Below, piece by piece: positions 8,749-17,650 of a stretch of DNA of 64,000 nt. The notes below the pieces were generated by a model, which did no database searches, was not told where the DNA came from, and saw nothing but the letters and a program-made list of their open reading frames with translations. How positions within the stretch are numbered: the stretch's first letter is position 1; each line of letters opens with the position of its first letter. The stretch is from Angelakisella massiliensis (GTDB lineage Bacteria > Bacillota > Clostridia > Oscillospirales > Ruminococcaceae): assembly GCF_900104675.1 (NCBI RefSeq), contig NZ_LT629945.1, positions 2,098,756-2,162,755 of the forward strand, given 5' to 3'. A program made the translations under genes and the position numbers.

Positions 8749-9471
8749 ATGCGCCCTGTTATCGGAGTCACCAGCATGGAGATGGCTGTTCCTGATTTTT
8801 CCCCGGTTTACAAAACCAATCAGAATTATATTCATGCCATTCGGGAAGCGGGAGGAATACCTGTGATGCTTCCCGCCATTGGAGCGGAATACGCGGCGGA
8901 GTATGCGGCGGGTATCGACGGATTGCTGCTGCCTGGCGGGGCGGACGTCAATCCGCTCCTTTATAAGGAGGAGCCTGTCCGCCAGGTGACGGAGATGCAC
9001 CGGGACAACGATCAGTTTGAATTTGCCCTGATCCGGGAGATGGTTCGTTTGGGCCGCCCCATCCTGGGAGTTTGCCGGGGTCTCCAGGTATTGAACGTCG
9101 CCCTGGGGGGAAATCTGTGGCAGGATATCCCCAGCCAGATTGAGGGAAGCATCAGCCATTGCCAGAGCTATGATATTCGCAGTGAGCTGACCCATTGGGT
9201 GAATGTGGACCGGGACAGCCTTCTGTTCCAGGTGCTGGGAACTGACCGGTTGGCGGTCAATACCTTCCATCATCAGGCCGCCAGAGTATTGGGCAAGGGT
9301 TTGCGGGCCGCAGGCCGGGCCAGCGATGGAGTAGTGGAGGCGCTGGAATCAGAGGATGGAAAACTGCTGGCGGTACAGTGGCATCCTGAATGTCTGTATG
9401 ATAAATATCCGGTGTTTGAGGAATTGTTCCGGTGGCTGGTACAGAAAGCCGGGCAGGGAAATGACCGCTGA
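8749..9471 (+). CDS. Class I glutamine amidotransferase, peptidase C26 (PuuD-like)
   Basis: A 240-residue cytoplasmic hydrolase of the C26 family. The nucleophile elbow GVCRGLQVLNV carries the catalytic Cys, and the triad is completed by the VQWHPE motif (His, Glu). Members of this family cleave gamma-glutamyl amides; PuuD removes glutamate from gamma-glutamyl-GABA during putrescine breakdown. Its place directly upstream of a polyamine transporter operon supports a polyamine role, although the exact substrate is inferred. The start ATG 8749 has aaaaggag at 8735-8742; a longer frame from 8626 lacks a ribosome-binding site and family similarity. Confidence 0.88.
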   Translation: MRPVIGVTSMEMAVPDFSPVYKTNQNYIHAIREAGGIPVMLPAIGAEYAAEYAAGIDGLLLPGGADVNPLLYKEEPVRQVTEMHRDNDQFEFALIREMVRLGRPILGVCRGLQVLNVALGGNLWQDIPSQIEGSISHCQSYDIRSELTHWVNVDRDSLLFQVLGTDRLAVNTFHHQAARVLGKGLRAAGRASDGVVEALESEDGKLLAVQWHPECLYDKYPVFEELFRWLVQKAGQGNDR

Positions 9472-9517
9472 GGAGCTGTCTGCGGCGGTCTGAAACAGAG
9501 AAAAGCGAAGAAACACA

Positions 9518-9563
9518 GTCTCTGAGAGCTGTTTTGGGCTCTTAAGGGGCTGTGTTTTGTGTT
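9518..9563 (+). terminator. Probable terminator after the C26 hydrolase
   Basis: The stem aacacag (near 9512-9518) with ctgtgtt (near 9551-9557) encloses a second complementary pair (ctctgagag / ctctt), and the right arm ends in ttttgtgtttt. This separates the hydrolase from the promoter of the regulator gene. Confidence 0.5.
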
Positions 9564-9599
9564 TTCACGGTAAAATTTCCAAATATGAAGAAAAAGGTG

Positions 9600-9660
9600 T
9601 TGATTTTTGCGGGAAAAACGATATAATATCCTTGTTTCGTAAATTCAAACAGAAAGTTTA
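9600..9660 (+). promoter_or_regulatory. Promoter of the XRE-cupin regulator and pot operon
   Basis: TTGATT (9600-9605), 16-base spacer, TATAAT (9622-9627). Just downstream, gtaaa and tttac flank a short spaced inverted repeat (about 9639-9661) that could be an operator for the autogenous XRE regulator; the operator part is speculative. Confidence 0.55.
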
Positions 9661-9685
9661 CTGACACAAAACAAAGGGGGACGCT

Positions 9686-10219
9686 GTGGATATCGGGAAA
9701 AAGATTCGGGAGCTGCGGATTTCCAACGGCTTGACGCTGGAGGAGCTGGCTTCCCGCAGTGAACTGACCAAGGGCTTTTTATCCCAGCTGGAACGGGATC
9801 TTACCAGCCCCAGTATTTCTACCCTGGAGGATATCCTGGAGGCTCTGGGGACCGATCTGTCCTCCTTTTTTCAGACGGAAGAAGAGGAACAGATCGTTTT
9901 TTCAGAACAGGATTATTTCGTGGATGAGCGGGAGCCTTATACCATTCAGTGGATCGTGCCCAACGCCCAGAAAAATGATATGGAACCGATTCTCCTGACC
10001 CTTCATCCCGGCTGTGAAAGCATGGTGCTGGAAAGCCATGGGGGACAGGAGCTTGGTTATGTGCTTCAGGGAAGCCCTACGCTGGTGCGGGGAAACAAGA
10101 AATACCGCCTGAGGCCCAGAGAAACATTTTATCTCAATGGAAGGACCAGCCATTATCTGATCAACACCGGCAGCAGCGACGCGAAGATCCTGTGGGTCAC
10201 AACGCCGCCTATTTTTTGA
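9686..10219 (+). CDS. XRE-family regulator with C-terminal cupin domain
   Basis: A DNA-binding regulator of 177 residues. Residues about 3-60 form a Cro/C1-type helix-turn-helix ([29 protein letters not shown]-like recognition helix), and residues about 105-177 form a small cupin barrel that usually binds the effector. Such XRE-cupin proteins (PuuR type) sense polyamines or related amines. The start is GTG 9686 behind aaaggggg. The gene lies 16 bases upstream of potA in the same direction, so it probably controls the transporter and is co-transcribed with it. Confidence 0.9.
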   Translation: MDIGKKIRELRISNGLTLEELASRSELTKGFLSQLERDLTSPSISTLEDILEALGTDLSSFFQTEEEEQIVFSEQDYFVDEREPYTIQWIVPNAQKNDMEPILLTLHPGCESMVLESHGGQELGYVLQGSPTLVRGNKKYRLRPRETFYLNGRTSHYLINTGSSDAKILWVTTPPIF

Positions 10220-10235
10220 GGAGGAGGACGGAAAG

Positions 10236-11813
10236 ATGGAGCCTAAAAAACTGATCCAGTTCCGCAATATCGTCAAGGAGTTTGACGGTCAGATCGTCCT
10301 GAAAGGGGTCAATCTGGATATTTGTGAAAATGAGTTTGTCACCCTGCTGGGGCCCAGCGGCTGCGGTAAAACCACGCTGCTGCGGATTCTGGGCGGCTTC
10401 CTGGAGGCGACAGAGGGCCAGGTGATCTTTGACGGACAGGATATCGCCGGTGTTCCTCCCTACAAACGGGAGCTGAACACGGTGTTTCAGAAATACGCCC
10501 TGTTCCCCCATATGAATGTTTATCAGAATATCGCCTTCGGCCTGAAAATCAAAAAGATGAGCAAGGACGTCATCCAGCAGAAGGTGATGAAGATGCTCAA
10601 GCTCATCGGTATGGAGGGGTATGAGGACAAGAACGTCACTCTCCTTTCCGGCGGTCAGCAGCAGCGGGTGGCAATCGCCCGGGCGCTGGTCAATGAGCCC
10701 AAGGTGCTGCTGCTGGATGAGCCCCTGGGGGCGCTGGACCTGAAGCTGCGTAAAGAGATGCAGTATGAGCTCAAGCGCATTCAGCAGGAGGTAGGCATCA
10801 CCTTTGTTTACGTCACCCACGACCAGGAGGAAGCCCTCACCATGTCCGACAAGATCGTGGTGATGAAGGACGGCGAGATCTGTCAGGTGGGCAGCCCGCT
10901 GGAGATCTACAACGAACCGGCCAACCGCTATGTGGCCAATTTCATCGGCGAGAGCAACATCCTGCCCGCTGTGATGGTGGAGGATTACAAGGTCCGCTTT
11001 GACGACATCACCTTCGACTGTGTGGACCACGGCTTCCGTCCCAATGAAAAGGTGGATGTGGTCATCCGCCCGGAGGATATCGACATTGTGGAACCGGACA
11101 AGGGCAAGCTCACCGGTGAGGTCCTCAGTGTGTTGTTCAAAGGGGTCCATTACGAGGTGATCGTGGAGACGGTCCCCGGTACCACTGTCACGGTGAAGAT
11201 GCACGTCATCGGCAACCGGGACGTCACCTCCCAAAACGGCAAGGAAAAGATCAGCGCCAACGACTTTTATGTGGACATTGAGGACCTGGACCAGCTGGAT
11301 GAAAAGGAGATCGTCGCCCGGTCCGACGCTCAGGCCTGGAACCCGGAGACAGACGAGTATATCTCCATCAGCCACATCGACTGCAAGCTGGAAAAGAAGC
11401 TGGGCAGCTATCCCGTCACCTTCTCCACTTCCTCCGGCACCTCGGTGCAGCGGACCATTTTTGTGGTCAATCAGCCCTTTGTCCGCAATGAGAAAGCCAA
11501 TGAGGCTGTCATGGCCTTCAACTTCTTCAAGGCGGTGGATGAGATCAAGGAATCAGTGGCCCTGGATACCGACCTGAAGACCTGGGCCAGCGCTCAGGCC
11601 TGGAAGCTGACGGATGAGAACGAATCGGTGGATATCTCGGTGGACTACGACTTTGATGACGAAAATATCCAGGAAGGGGTATATAACATCACCTTCTCCA
11701 CTACAGGCCGGGAGTTCAAAATCCATACCACCGACTATGTGGAGGAAGGCAGGGAAGTGGGGCTGACCTTCTTCCCCGAGGATATTCATGTGATGGAAAA
11801 GATGGTGTTCTGA
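10236..11813 (+). CDS. potA: Spermidine/putrescine ABC transporter ATPase, enlarged PotA
   Basis: Energises polyamine import at the inner face of the membrane. The ATPase core (residues about 8-240) has Walker [10 protein letters not shown], the signature LSGGQQQR, Walker [13 protein letters not shown] and the H-loop THDQEEA. At 525 residues it is about 150 longer than ordinary PotA. The extra part (about residues 365-505) interrupts the C-terminal TOBE region, which resumes as [14 protein letters not shown] at the very end. It contains two similar segments, each with an AQAW motif and a later VTFSTS or ITFSTT strand, suggesting tandem beta-rich repeats. The start ATG has gaggaggagg upstream. 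The next gene abuts it. Confidence 0.95.
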   Translation: MEPKKLIQFRNIVKEFDGQIVLKGVNLDICENEFVTLLGPSGCGKTTLLRILGGFLEATEGQVIFDGQDIAGVPPYKRELNTVFQKYALFPHMNVYQNIAFGLKIKKMSKDVIQQKVMKMLKLIGMEGYEDKNVTLLSGGQQQRVAIARALVNEPKVLLLDEPLGALDLKLRKEMQYELKRIQQEVGITFVYVTHDQEEALTMSDKIVVMKDGEICQVGSPLEIYNEPANRYVANFIGESNILPAVMVEDYKVRFDDITFDCVDHGFRPNEKVDVVIRPEDIDIVEPDKGKLTGEVLSVLFKGVHYEVIVETVPGTTVTVKMHVIGNRDVTSQNGKEKISANDFYVDIEDLDQLDEKEIVARSDAQAWNPETDEYISISHIDCKLEKKLGSYPVTFSTSSGTSVQRTIFVVNQPFVRNEKANEAVMAFNFFKAVDEIKESVALDTDLKTWASAQAWKLTDENESVDISVDYDFDDENIQEGVYNITFSTTGREFKIHTTDYVEEGREVGLTFFPEDIHVMEKMVF

Positions 11814-12653
11814 ATGAAAAAGTTTTCTCAGCTTGCCATTCCCTATATCGTCTGGGCGGCGCTGATGATCCTGCTGCCTTTGCTGCTCATTATCCTGTAC
11901 GCCTTTACCAAGCCGGGCAATGAGTTCATCCAGTTTTCCCTGACACTGGAGCATTTCGCCAAGTTTTTCACCGATCCGGACTTTTTGCTGGTGCTGTGGC
12001 GTTCGCTGGTCATCGCCTTCAAAACCACCCTTATCTGCGGGGTGCTGGGATATCCGGTGGCCTATTTCATCGCCCGCAGTAACGACCGTGTGCGGAATAT
12101 CCTGATCCTGGCCATCACCCTGCCTATGTGGATCAATATGCTGGTGCGCACCTACGCCTGGATCGGTCTGCTCTCCGACGGGGGCATTCTCCAGAAGCTG
12201 CTGGGTCTGCTTGGTTTCGGGGAACCCAAACTGCTGTACACCGAGGGCGCGGTGCTGTTGGGAATGGTATATAACTTCATCCCCTTTATGATTTTGCAGA
12301 TCAATACCTCCCTGTGCAAGCTGGACCACTCTCTGCTGGAGGCCAGCGCGGATCTGGGAGCGGACCGGTTCCAGACCTTCTGGCGGGTGGTATTTCCCTT
12401 GTCCCTGCCGGGTGTGGTCAGCGGCATTACCCTGGTGTTCCTGCCTGCGGTCAGCTCCTTCTTTATTCCAAAGCTTTTGGGCGGCGGACAATATTTCCTC
12501 ATCGGCAATGTCATTGAGAATCAGTTCATCACCGTGGGCGAGTGGAACTTCGGCAGCGCCATCTCCCTGATCATGGTGATGGTGATGATGCTCAGTATGT
12601 ACGCTGTGCGGCGTTTGGACCGCAGCGGCGGCAGAGAGGAGGACCGGCTGTGA
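11814..12653 (+). CDS. potB: Spermidine/putrescine ABC permease PotB
   Basis: One of the two membrane-spanning subunits of the polyamine importer; 279 residues with about six transmembrane helices. The cytoplasmic EAA loop that docks onto PotA is visible as EASADLGADRFQTFWRVVFPLSLPGV. The start ATG 11814 directly follows the PotA stop codon with no intergenic bases, and the end overlaps potC, so the subunits are translationally coupled. Confidence 0.95.
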   Translation: MKKFSQLAIPYIVWAALMILLPLLLIILYAFTKPGNEFIQFSLTLEHFAKFFTDPDFLLVLWRSLVIAFKTTLICGVLGYPVAYFIARSNDRVRNILILAITLPMWINMLVRTYAWIGLLSDGGILQKLLGLLGFGEPKLLYTEGAVLLGMVYNFIPFMILQINTSLCKLDHSLLEASADLGADRFQTFWRVVFPLSLPGVVSGITLVFLPAVSSFFIPKLLGGGQYFLIGNVIENQFITVGEWNFGSAISLIMVMVMMLSMYAVRRLDRSGGREEDRL

Positions 12654-13441
12654 AAAAACAAAAAAGACCAATCGGCAAGTTTTTGATGGGCCTGACGCTG
12701 CTGTTTTTTTACCTGCCCATTGTGTTCATGATCGTGTTCTCCTTCAATGACAGCAAATCCCTGACCCACTTCAGCGGGTTCAGTACCATGTGGTACACCA
12801 AGATGTTCCAGAGCCGGGATATGATGGAATCCCTGTATACCACCATTATCATCGCGGTGCTGGCCACAGCGATCTCCACCTTTGTGGGGACCATCACCGC
12901 CATCGGCCTGTCCAAATCCCGGCGGCTGGTGCGGCGCTTGGTGCTGCAGCTGAATGATTTTCCCATTATGAACCCGGAGATCGTCACCGCCATCGGCCTG
13001 ATGCTCCTGTTTATCACCCTGCGTATTGAACGGGGATTTGTGACGATGCTGCTGGCACATATCGCCTTTTGTATTCCTTATGTGATCCTCAGCGTCATGC
13101 CCCGTCTGCGGGCACTGGACCCCAACCTGGCCGACGCCGCCATGGACCTGGGGGCAACCCCCTGGCAGTCGCTGTTTATGGTGCTGGTGCCTCAGCTGAT
13201 GCCGGGAATCGTTTCGGGGGCGCTGATCGCCTTCACCATGTCCTTTGACGATTTTATTATTTCCTATTTTGTCACCGGCGGCGGCGTCAAGAACCTGAGT
13301 ATTATGGTGTATACCATGAGCAAGCGGGTCAATCCCAGCATCAACGCCATGTCTACCCTGGTGGTGGTGCTCATTACCCTGGTGCTTGTGGCAATCAATT
13401 TAGAACCACTGCTGAGAGCAAGAAGGGAGAAGAAGAAATGA
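12650..13441 (+). CDS. potC: Spermidine/putrescine ABC permease PotC
   Basis: The second permease subunit, 263 residues, about six transmembrane helices. The EAA loop reads DAAMDLGATPWQSLFMVLVPQLMPGI. The chosen start is GTG 12650, which overlaps the PotB stop (GTGA) and has agaggagga 6-14 bases upstream; a longer frame from 12542 would run deep into potB and is not believable. It overlaps potD by ATGA. Confidence 0.95.
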   Translation: MKKQKRPIGKFLMGLTLLFFYLPIVFMIVFSFNDSKSLTHFSGFSTMWYTKMFQSRDMMESLYTTIIIAVLATAISTFVGTITAIGLSKSRRLVRRLVLQLNDFPIMNPEIVTAIGLMLLFITLRIERGFVTMLLAHIAFCIPYVILSVMPRLRALDPNLADAAMDLGATPWQSLFMVLVPQLMPGIVSGALIAFTMSFDDFIISYFVTGGGVKNLSIMVYTMSKRVNPSINAMSTLVVVLITLVLVAINLEPLLRARREKKK

Positions 13442-14529
13442 AAAAATTTTGCGCATTGGTGATGGCTCTGGTCCTCACCGTCCTTTCCGCCGGATGCGGA
13501 GGCTCCTCCGGGGCGAGCGGTGAAGGAGAATTTGCCGGTCAGACCCTCCGGGTTTACAACTGGGGCGAGTATACCGGTGAGAATCTCATTGCCAACTTTG
13601 AAGCCGCCACCGGAGCCCGTGTGGTGATGGATATTTTTGATTCCAATGAGCAGATGTACATCAAAGTGGCCAACGGTGAGGCCTACGATATTCTGGTGCC
13701 CAGCGACTATATGATCGAGCGGCTGATTCAGGAGGATATGCTCCAGCCTCTGGACAAATCCAAACTGGACTGCATGGACCTGCTGGTGGATGAAGTCAAG
13801 GGCCTGCCCTATGATCCCAATAACGATTATTCCGTTCCTTATTTCTGGGGTACCGTGGGTATCGTTTACGATACCGAGAAGGTGAGCCTGGAGGATCTGG
13901 AAGCGGAAGGATTCAATATCTTCCTGAATGAAAAGTATAAGGGAGATATCTATCTTTACGATTCCGAGCGGGATTCCTTCATGATGGCGCTCAAGGCCCT
14001 GGGCTGTTCCATGAACACCAGCGATCAGGCGGAGCTGGAGGCGGCTTACAACTGGCTGCTCCAATGCGTCAACACCATGGAGCCGGAGATCGTCACTGAT
14101 GAGATCATTGACTCCATGGCCCAGGGACGCAAAGCGCTGGGACTAATTTACTCCGGCGACGCCGCTTATATTATGAGCGAGAATCCTCAGATGGGCTTCT
14201 TTATGCCGGAAAGCGGCACCAACCTCTGGTCTGACGCCATGGTTATCCCCAAAAACGCCGAGAACCCTGATCTGGCTCACGCCTTTATCAACTATGTCTC
14301 CAGCTATGAGGGAGCAATGGACAACTCCAGCTATGTAGGTTACACCTCTCCCAATAAGGAAGTGATGGAGGAACTGTCCGGAGAAGGCGGCGACTATGAG
14401 GGCATCAACGCCTACACTCCTCAAAGAGACAATGCCAATGATGAGGTGTTCGCCTATGATGAGGAGACCAGAAAAGTGATCTCCGAGCTTTTCAGCAAGG
14501 TAAAGATCGCAGCTTCCAACGCAGGCTGA
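13438..14529 (+). CDS. potD: Polyamine-binding lipoprotein PotD
   Basis: Extracellular substrate-binding protein that captures spermidine or putrescine for PotABC; 363 residues, usual length. The N-terminus is a lipoprotein signal with a hydrophobic core and lipobox-like LSAGC, so Cys20 is the likely lipidated residue, followed by a Gly/Ser linker. The mature protein opens with the family motif LRVYNWGEY and contains the periplasmic-binding fold. It overlaps potC by four bases and ends the operon; a terminator follows. Confidence 0.95.
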   Translation: MKKFCALVMALVLTVLSAGCGGSSGASGEGEFAGQTLRVYNWGEYTGENLIANFEAATGARVVMDIFDSNEQMYIKVANGEAYDILVPSDYMIERLIQEDMLQPLDKSKLDCMDLLVDEVKGLPYDPNNDYSVPYFWGTVGIVYDTEKVSLEDLEAEGFNIFLNEKYKGDIYLYDSERDSFMMALKALGCSMNTSDQAELEAAYNWLLQCVNTMEPEIVTDEIIDSMAQGRKALGLIYSGDAAYIMSENPQMGFFMPESGTNLWSDAMVIPKNAENPDLAHAFINYVSSYEGAMDNSSYVGYTSPNKEVMEELSGEGGDYEGINAYTPQRDNANDEVFAYDEETRKVISELFSKVKIAASNAG

Positions 14530-14577
14530 CAGCAGCAGGCAGGATTCTGAAAAACTGTAAAAAATCATCAAAAAAAC

Positions 14578-14617
14578 AGGAGCGCGGCTTTCTCCACCAA
14601 GGGAGGCCGTGCTCCTT
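14578..14617 (+). terminator. Terminator of the pot operon
   Basis: The left arm aggagcgcggc (14578-14588) pairs with gccgtgctcct (14606-14616), with one G-T pair, around a 17-base loop. The T-tract is weak, so it may act in both directions for potD and for the convergent GNAT gene. Confidence 0.6.
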
Positions 14618-14694
14618 GCTGTTCAGGGGCAAAGCAGGGGATTTAATGTCAAAAAGGAAAAGTGCTTTCCTGCGTTTTGAAAAAATAAGTGATG

Positions 14695-15711
14695 TTATGG
14701 AGCAAAGCTGGAAGAACCGGGCCGTTCCATCACAAAATTGGTCAGCAGCTGTCCCCGGCGGGCAACCTGCTGCTGCCGCAATACCCGGTAGCCCCGCTTC
14801 TCAAAAAAGGGCCGGGCTGTGATGGAGGCGTGAACGGTGATCCGCTGTCCCTGAAAAGGCGCTTCCAGCCGGTCACAAATGGCAGAGGCGATCCCCATTC
14901 CCTGGTGGTGGGCGCTGACATACAGGCGGTCCAGATAGCCCTCCCATGTCATGTCTCCAAACCCCACTACAGTCTCTCCCATCAGGGCCACCAGCGTCCG
15001 ATGTTCCAGAAAGCTGGGATTCCAAAGGGCAGGGTCCGGCGGTGCGGGGGACCAGGCATCCAGCTGAGGCGGACTGTAATCCCGGGCGGCTGCCAGATGC
15101 ACCGTCTCATGAAAAAGAGAAGCCATGGCAGCACAATATTCCGGTTTGTAGTCCCGGATCAGAATGCCTTTTGGGGGAGGGGAGAGGAGCGGGGCATCCT
15201 TGGATAAAGAAAAAAGCAGGTGCTCCATGGGGCCGGCAAAATAAACGGCTGTAAAACGCTTCCTTACCCTCATTCCAAGAGCCTGGGCCACATGGATGGA
15301 GGAAAGATTCTCCGGCCGGATAATGGCGCACACCTCCTCGGCGCCAAGAACGGAAAAAGCGTGGCGGATGCATCCACGGGCGGCTTCGGAAGCATATCCC
15401 TGCCCCTCAAAAGCGGGATGCACCATCCAGCCAGCCTCCAATACCCGTACACCCTCACAGTCCTGCCAGGTGAGGCCCGCCTGGCCCACAAAAGCGCCGT
15501 CTGCTTTGCGCCGGACGGCCCACAGGCCGAAACCGTCCTGCTGATAGCGCTTTTGCTGGCACTCCAGCCATTGGACCGCATCCTCCGGTGAAAAAGAATG
15601 CTGATATACAGCAGTGACAGCAGGGCTGCGGAGAGTTTCCTCCAGCACTGGCAGGTCATCGCAGGTCAGTTCCGTCAGCAGCAGGCGGGATGTTTCCAAA
15701 ATTTGTTTCAT
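14695..15711 (-). CDS. Tandem GNAT acetyltransferase (two domains)
   Basis: A 338-residue protein made of two acetyl-CoA-dependent N-acetyltransferase domains. The first (residues about 1-165) is RimJ/RimL-like, with LETSRLLLTEL at its start and HPAFEGQGYASEAARGCIRHAF as the CoA-binding segment. The second (about 185-330) is a smaller GNAT with LYVSAHHQGMGIASAICDRLE and FFEKRGYRV. The start ATG 15711 has GGGAGGT upstream; an open frame reaches 15774 but lacks a better site. Substrates are unknown. The gene stands alone between convergent and tandem neighbours. Confidence 0.85.
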   Translation of the reverse strand: MKQILETSRLLLTELTCDDLPVLEETLRSPAVTAVYQHSFSPEDAVQWLECQQKRYQQDGFGLWAVRRKADGAFVGQAGLTWQDCEGVRVLEAGWMVHPAFEGQGYASEAARGCIRHAFSVLGAEEVCAIIRPENLSSIHVAQALGMRVRKRFTAVYFAGPMEHLLFSLSKDAPLLSPPPKGILIRDYKPEYCAAMASLFHETVHLAAARDYSPPQLDAWSPAPPDPALWNPSFLEHRTLVALMGETVVGFGDMTWEGYLDRLYVSAHHQGMGIASAICDRLEAPFQGQRITVHASITARPFFEKRGYRVLRQQQVARRGQLLTNFVMERPGSSSFAP

Positions 15712-15897
15712 TGTCTTTACCTCCCAGGCAGCTTCAAGTTTGCTGGCCATTTGAAATGCTTCCATGAATTGCACACTTTAACAAGGCACATCCGGCTGCA
15801 GCCGTTCAGCCAGATTTTCGAGGTTCAAAAACTTTGCCTCTCATTTATAAGGACATTCACCGGCGGTTTGTAAACCAGAAAAAATAAAAAAGTTGAG

Positions 15898-16042
15898 GGG
15901 GCTCTGTCATGTGACAGAGCTCCTGAGCGTATCGAAAAAGTTCGACACGTATCCAGGGGGTATCCAATACCCCCTGGATACGCCGCCTGCTTCCTGATGA
16001 AACCAGCGGTGATACCCCCGGTTTCGCGCCCCGATGGGCGCG
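15898..16042. repeat. Cluster of four palindromes (REP/MITE-like)
   Basis: Four hairpins in 145 bases. The first is ggggctctgtca/tgacagagctcc (15898-15909 with 15912-15923), next to an A-rich stretch that gives a T-tract on the - strand, so it can terminate the gene that ends at 16046. The second is gtatcgaa/ttcgacac (15929-15948, imperfect). The third is a perfect 16-bp inverted repeat with a 3-base loop (15948-15963 with 15967-15982). The fourth is cgcgccc/gggcgcg (16025-16031 with 16036-16042). The density suggests a dispersed palindromic element. Confidence 0.6.
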
Positions 16043-16045
16043 GAT

Positions 16046-16606
16046 TTATGATGCAAGCCAGGAAAACCAGAGATGCTTCATCACTTCTTTTTGGATGCCA
16101 TCACTGTCGTTGGAATATGCGGCTTTCAAATCGGGTGTATCTCCTTCATGAACATCATAGACAGCGATGGTTTTGCTGATGGTGCCGTCATGGAAATGCC
16201 AGATCGTGCGCTGTTGCGGCCCATGGAGCACGGACAGATAGGTGGACGCACCACCTGTCACGCTTAGTTCCAAAATCTCCGTATAGCTATCCGGGAGAAA
16301 AGGATGCAGTGCTGTGAGAGCCTCGGAAGGAGAAATTTCTACAAGATCTGAATCCGATCCCAGCTGTTTCTCCTCTGTCAGAGCGCTTTGCACCTGTGGC
16401 ATGGAGAGAACCGCCCGATACAAAGCCTTGTCCTCTTCTGTGATCTCCAAGGCCGGCATCTCCTCCAAAATTTCCTCCGCTGTCATATCCATCGGAACAA
16501 GGGTGGAACTTCCGTAGTGTGTTTCCATATGTACGATCCAGCTGACCGTTCCAACAATCAGTACCGCGATCAATGACAAAAGCCAAAGTTTTTTGCTCTG
16601 TTTCAT
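16046..16606 (-). CDS. Membrane-anchored protein of unknown function
   Basis: A 186-residue protein not assigned to a family. Residues about 7-25 are a hydrophobic segment after a KQSKK basic start, so it is either a signal anchor or an uncleaved signal peptide. No lipobox Cys follows. The rest is acidic and looks soluble, probably extracytoplasmic, with a beta-rich middle (about residues 105-150, TYLSVLHGPQQRTIWHFHDG). The start ATG 16606 has only a weak ribosome site (gggatg). No partner gene is evident. Confidence 0.6.
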   Translation of the reverse strand: MKQSKKLWLLSLIAVLIVGTVSWIVHMETHYGSSTLVPMDMTAEEILEEMPALEITEEDKALYRAVLSMPQVQSALTEEKQLGSDSDLVEISPSEALTALHPFLPDSYTEILELSVTGGASTYLSVLHGPQQRTIWHFHDGTISKTIAVYDVHEGDTPDLKAAYSNDSDGIQKEVMKHLWFSWLAS

Positions 16607-16629
16607 AGCAACATCCCGTTCTGTCTTAG

Positions 16630-16640
16630 GTGTAGTACAC
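16630..16640. promoter_or_regulatory. Perfect palindrome GTGTAGTACAC, possible operator
   Basis: An 11-base perfect palindrome 24 bases upstream of the membrane-anchored gene. Sites of this type are bound by some GntR/YtrA-like repressors, but no such gene is nearby, so the assignment is tentative. Confidence 0.3.
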
Positions 16641-16734
16641 TATGGTCAGATTACAGCATAAATGCCGGTGCGTCAACAGGAAAGAGGAATCTTATGGGAC
16701 AAAACGACAAATTTTGTGGTAATTCGGAGGAAAA

Positions 16735-16745
16735 GATGCTATAAT
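16735..16745 (+). promoter_or_regulatory. Extended -10 promoter for pyrH operon
   Basis: TGC directly before TATAAT (16740-16745) makes an extended -10 element. The only -35 candidate, TTGTGG at 16714-16719, has a 20-base spacer. A start near 16752 would give a leader of about 180 bases before pyrH, in which nothing else was identified. Confidence 0.5.
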
Positions 16746-16933
16746 AACCACAGGAAAAGAACAGCGAAAGAGAGGATTTTCTGGCAGCTGTTTTCTGTGA
16801 AAGTCAGAAGAAAAGGAAAAATATGCACCGGACCTTTACAGAAATCTTCCCATAGGTTAAAATAGTACACGATCAGAGAAACTTCGGCAGGAAGGCTCTG
16901 AAAAGGACGAATATCAGAAAGGAAGCTGAGAAC

Positions 16934-17650
16934 ATGGTCCCCAGCTATAAACGGATCGTACTGAAGCTGAGCGGCGAGGCGCTGGCCGGTGCCAACGGCT
17001 TCGGCATCGATTACGACACAGTAGTAACCATCTGCAAGAGTATTAAAAAATGCGTCGATCTGGGCGTGGAGGTAGGTATCGTCGTGGGGGGCGGCAACTT
17101 CTGGAGAGGCCGCTCCAGCGGACAGATGGACCGCACCCGGGCCGATCATATGGGTATGCTGGCCACCGTCATCAACAGCCTGGCCCTGGCCGACGCCCTG
17201 GAAGCACTGGGCGTGACTGTACGGGTACAGACTGCCATCACCATGCAGGCCATCGCGGAACCCTATATCCGCAACCGGGCAGTACGGCACCTGGAGAAGG
17301 GCCGTGTGGTCATCTTCGGCTGCGGCACCGGCAACCCCTTTTTCTCCACCGATACCACTGCAGCTCTGAGGGCTGCGGAGGTGGACGCCGATATCATTTT
17401 CAAGGCCACCATGGTGGGCGGCGTTTATGACAAGGACCCCAACAAGTACAGCGATGCGGTCAAATATGATGTTCTTTCCTTCAGCGATGTGCTCAACAAG
17501 AAGCTGTCGGTGATGGATATGACCGCCGCGTCCCTGTGCCGGGACAACCGGATGCCTATTCTGGTATTCAGTCTCAAAGACCCTGAAAATATTTATCGTG
17601 CCGTTTGCGGCGAAACCATCGGCACCATCGTCAAGGAGGTAGAAGCATGA
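16934..17650 (+). CDS. pyrH: Uridylate kinase (UMP kinase)
   Basis: Converts UMP to UDP with ATP in pyrimidine nucleotide synthesis; a hexameric cytoplasmic enzyme of the amino-acid-kinase fold. 238 residues, normal. Visible signatures are [13 protein letters not shown] at the start, [27 protein letters not shown] and [17 protein letters not shown]. The start ATG 16934 has aaaggaag upstream. Its stop overlaps the frr start (ATGA), the classical pyrH-frr pair. Confidence 0.98.
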   Translation: MVPSYKRIVLKLSGEALAGANGFGIDYDTVVTICKSIKKCVDLGVEVGIVVGGGNFWRGRSSGQMDRTRADHMGMLATVINSLALADALEALGVTVRVQTAITMQAIAEPYIRNRAVRHLEKGRVVIFGCGTGNPFFSTDTTAALRAAEVDADIIFKATMVGGVYDKDPNKYSDAVKYDVLSFSDVLNKKLSVMDMTAASLCRDNRMPILVFSLKDPENIYRAVCGETIGTIVKEVEA

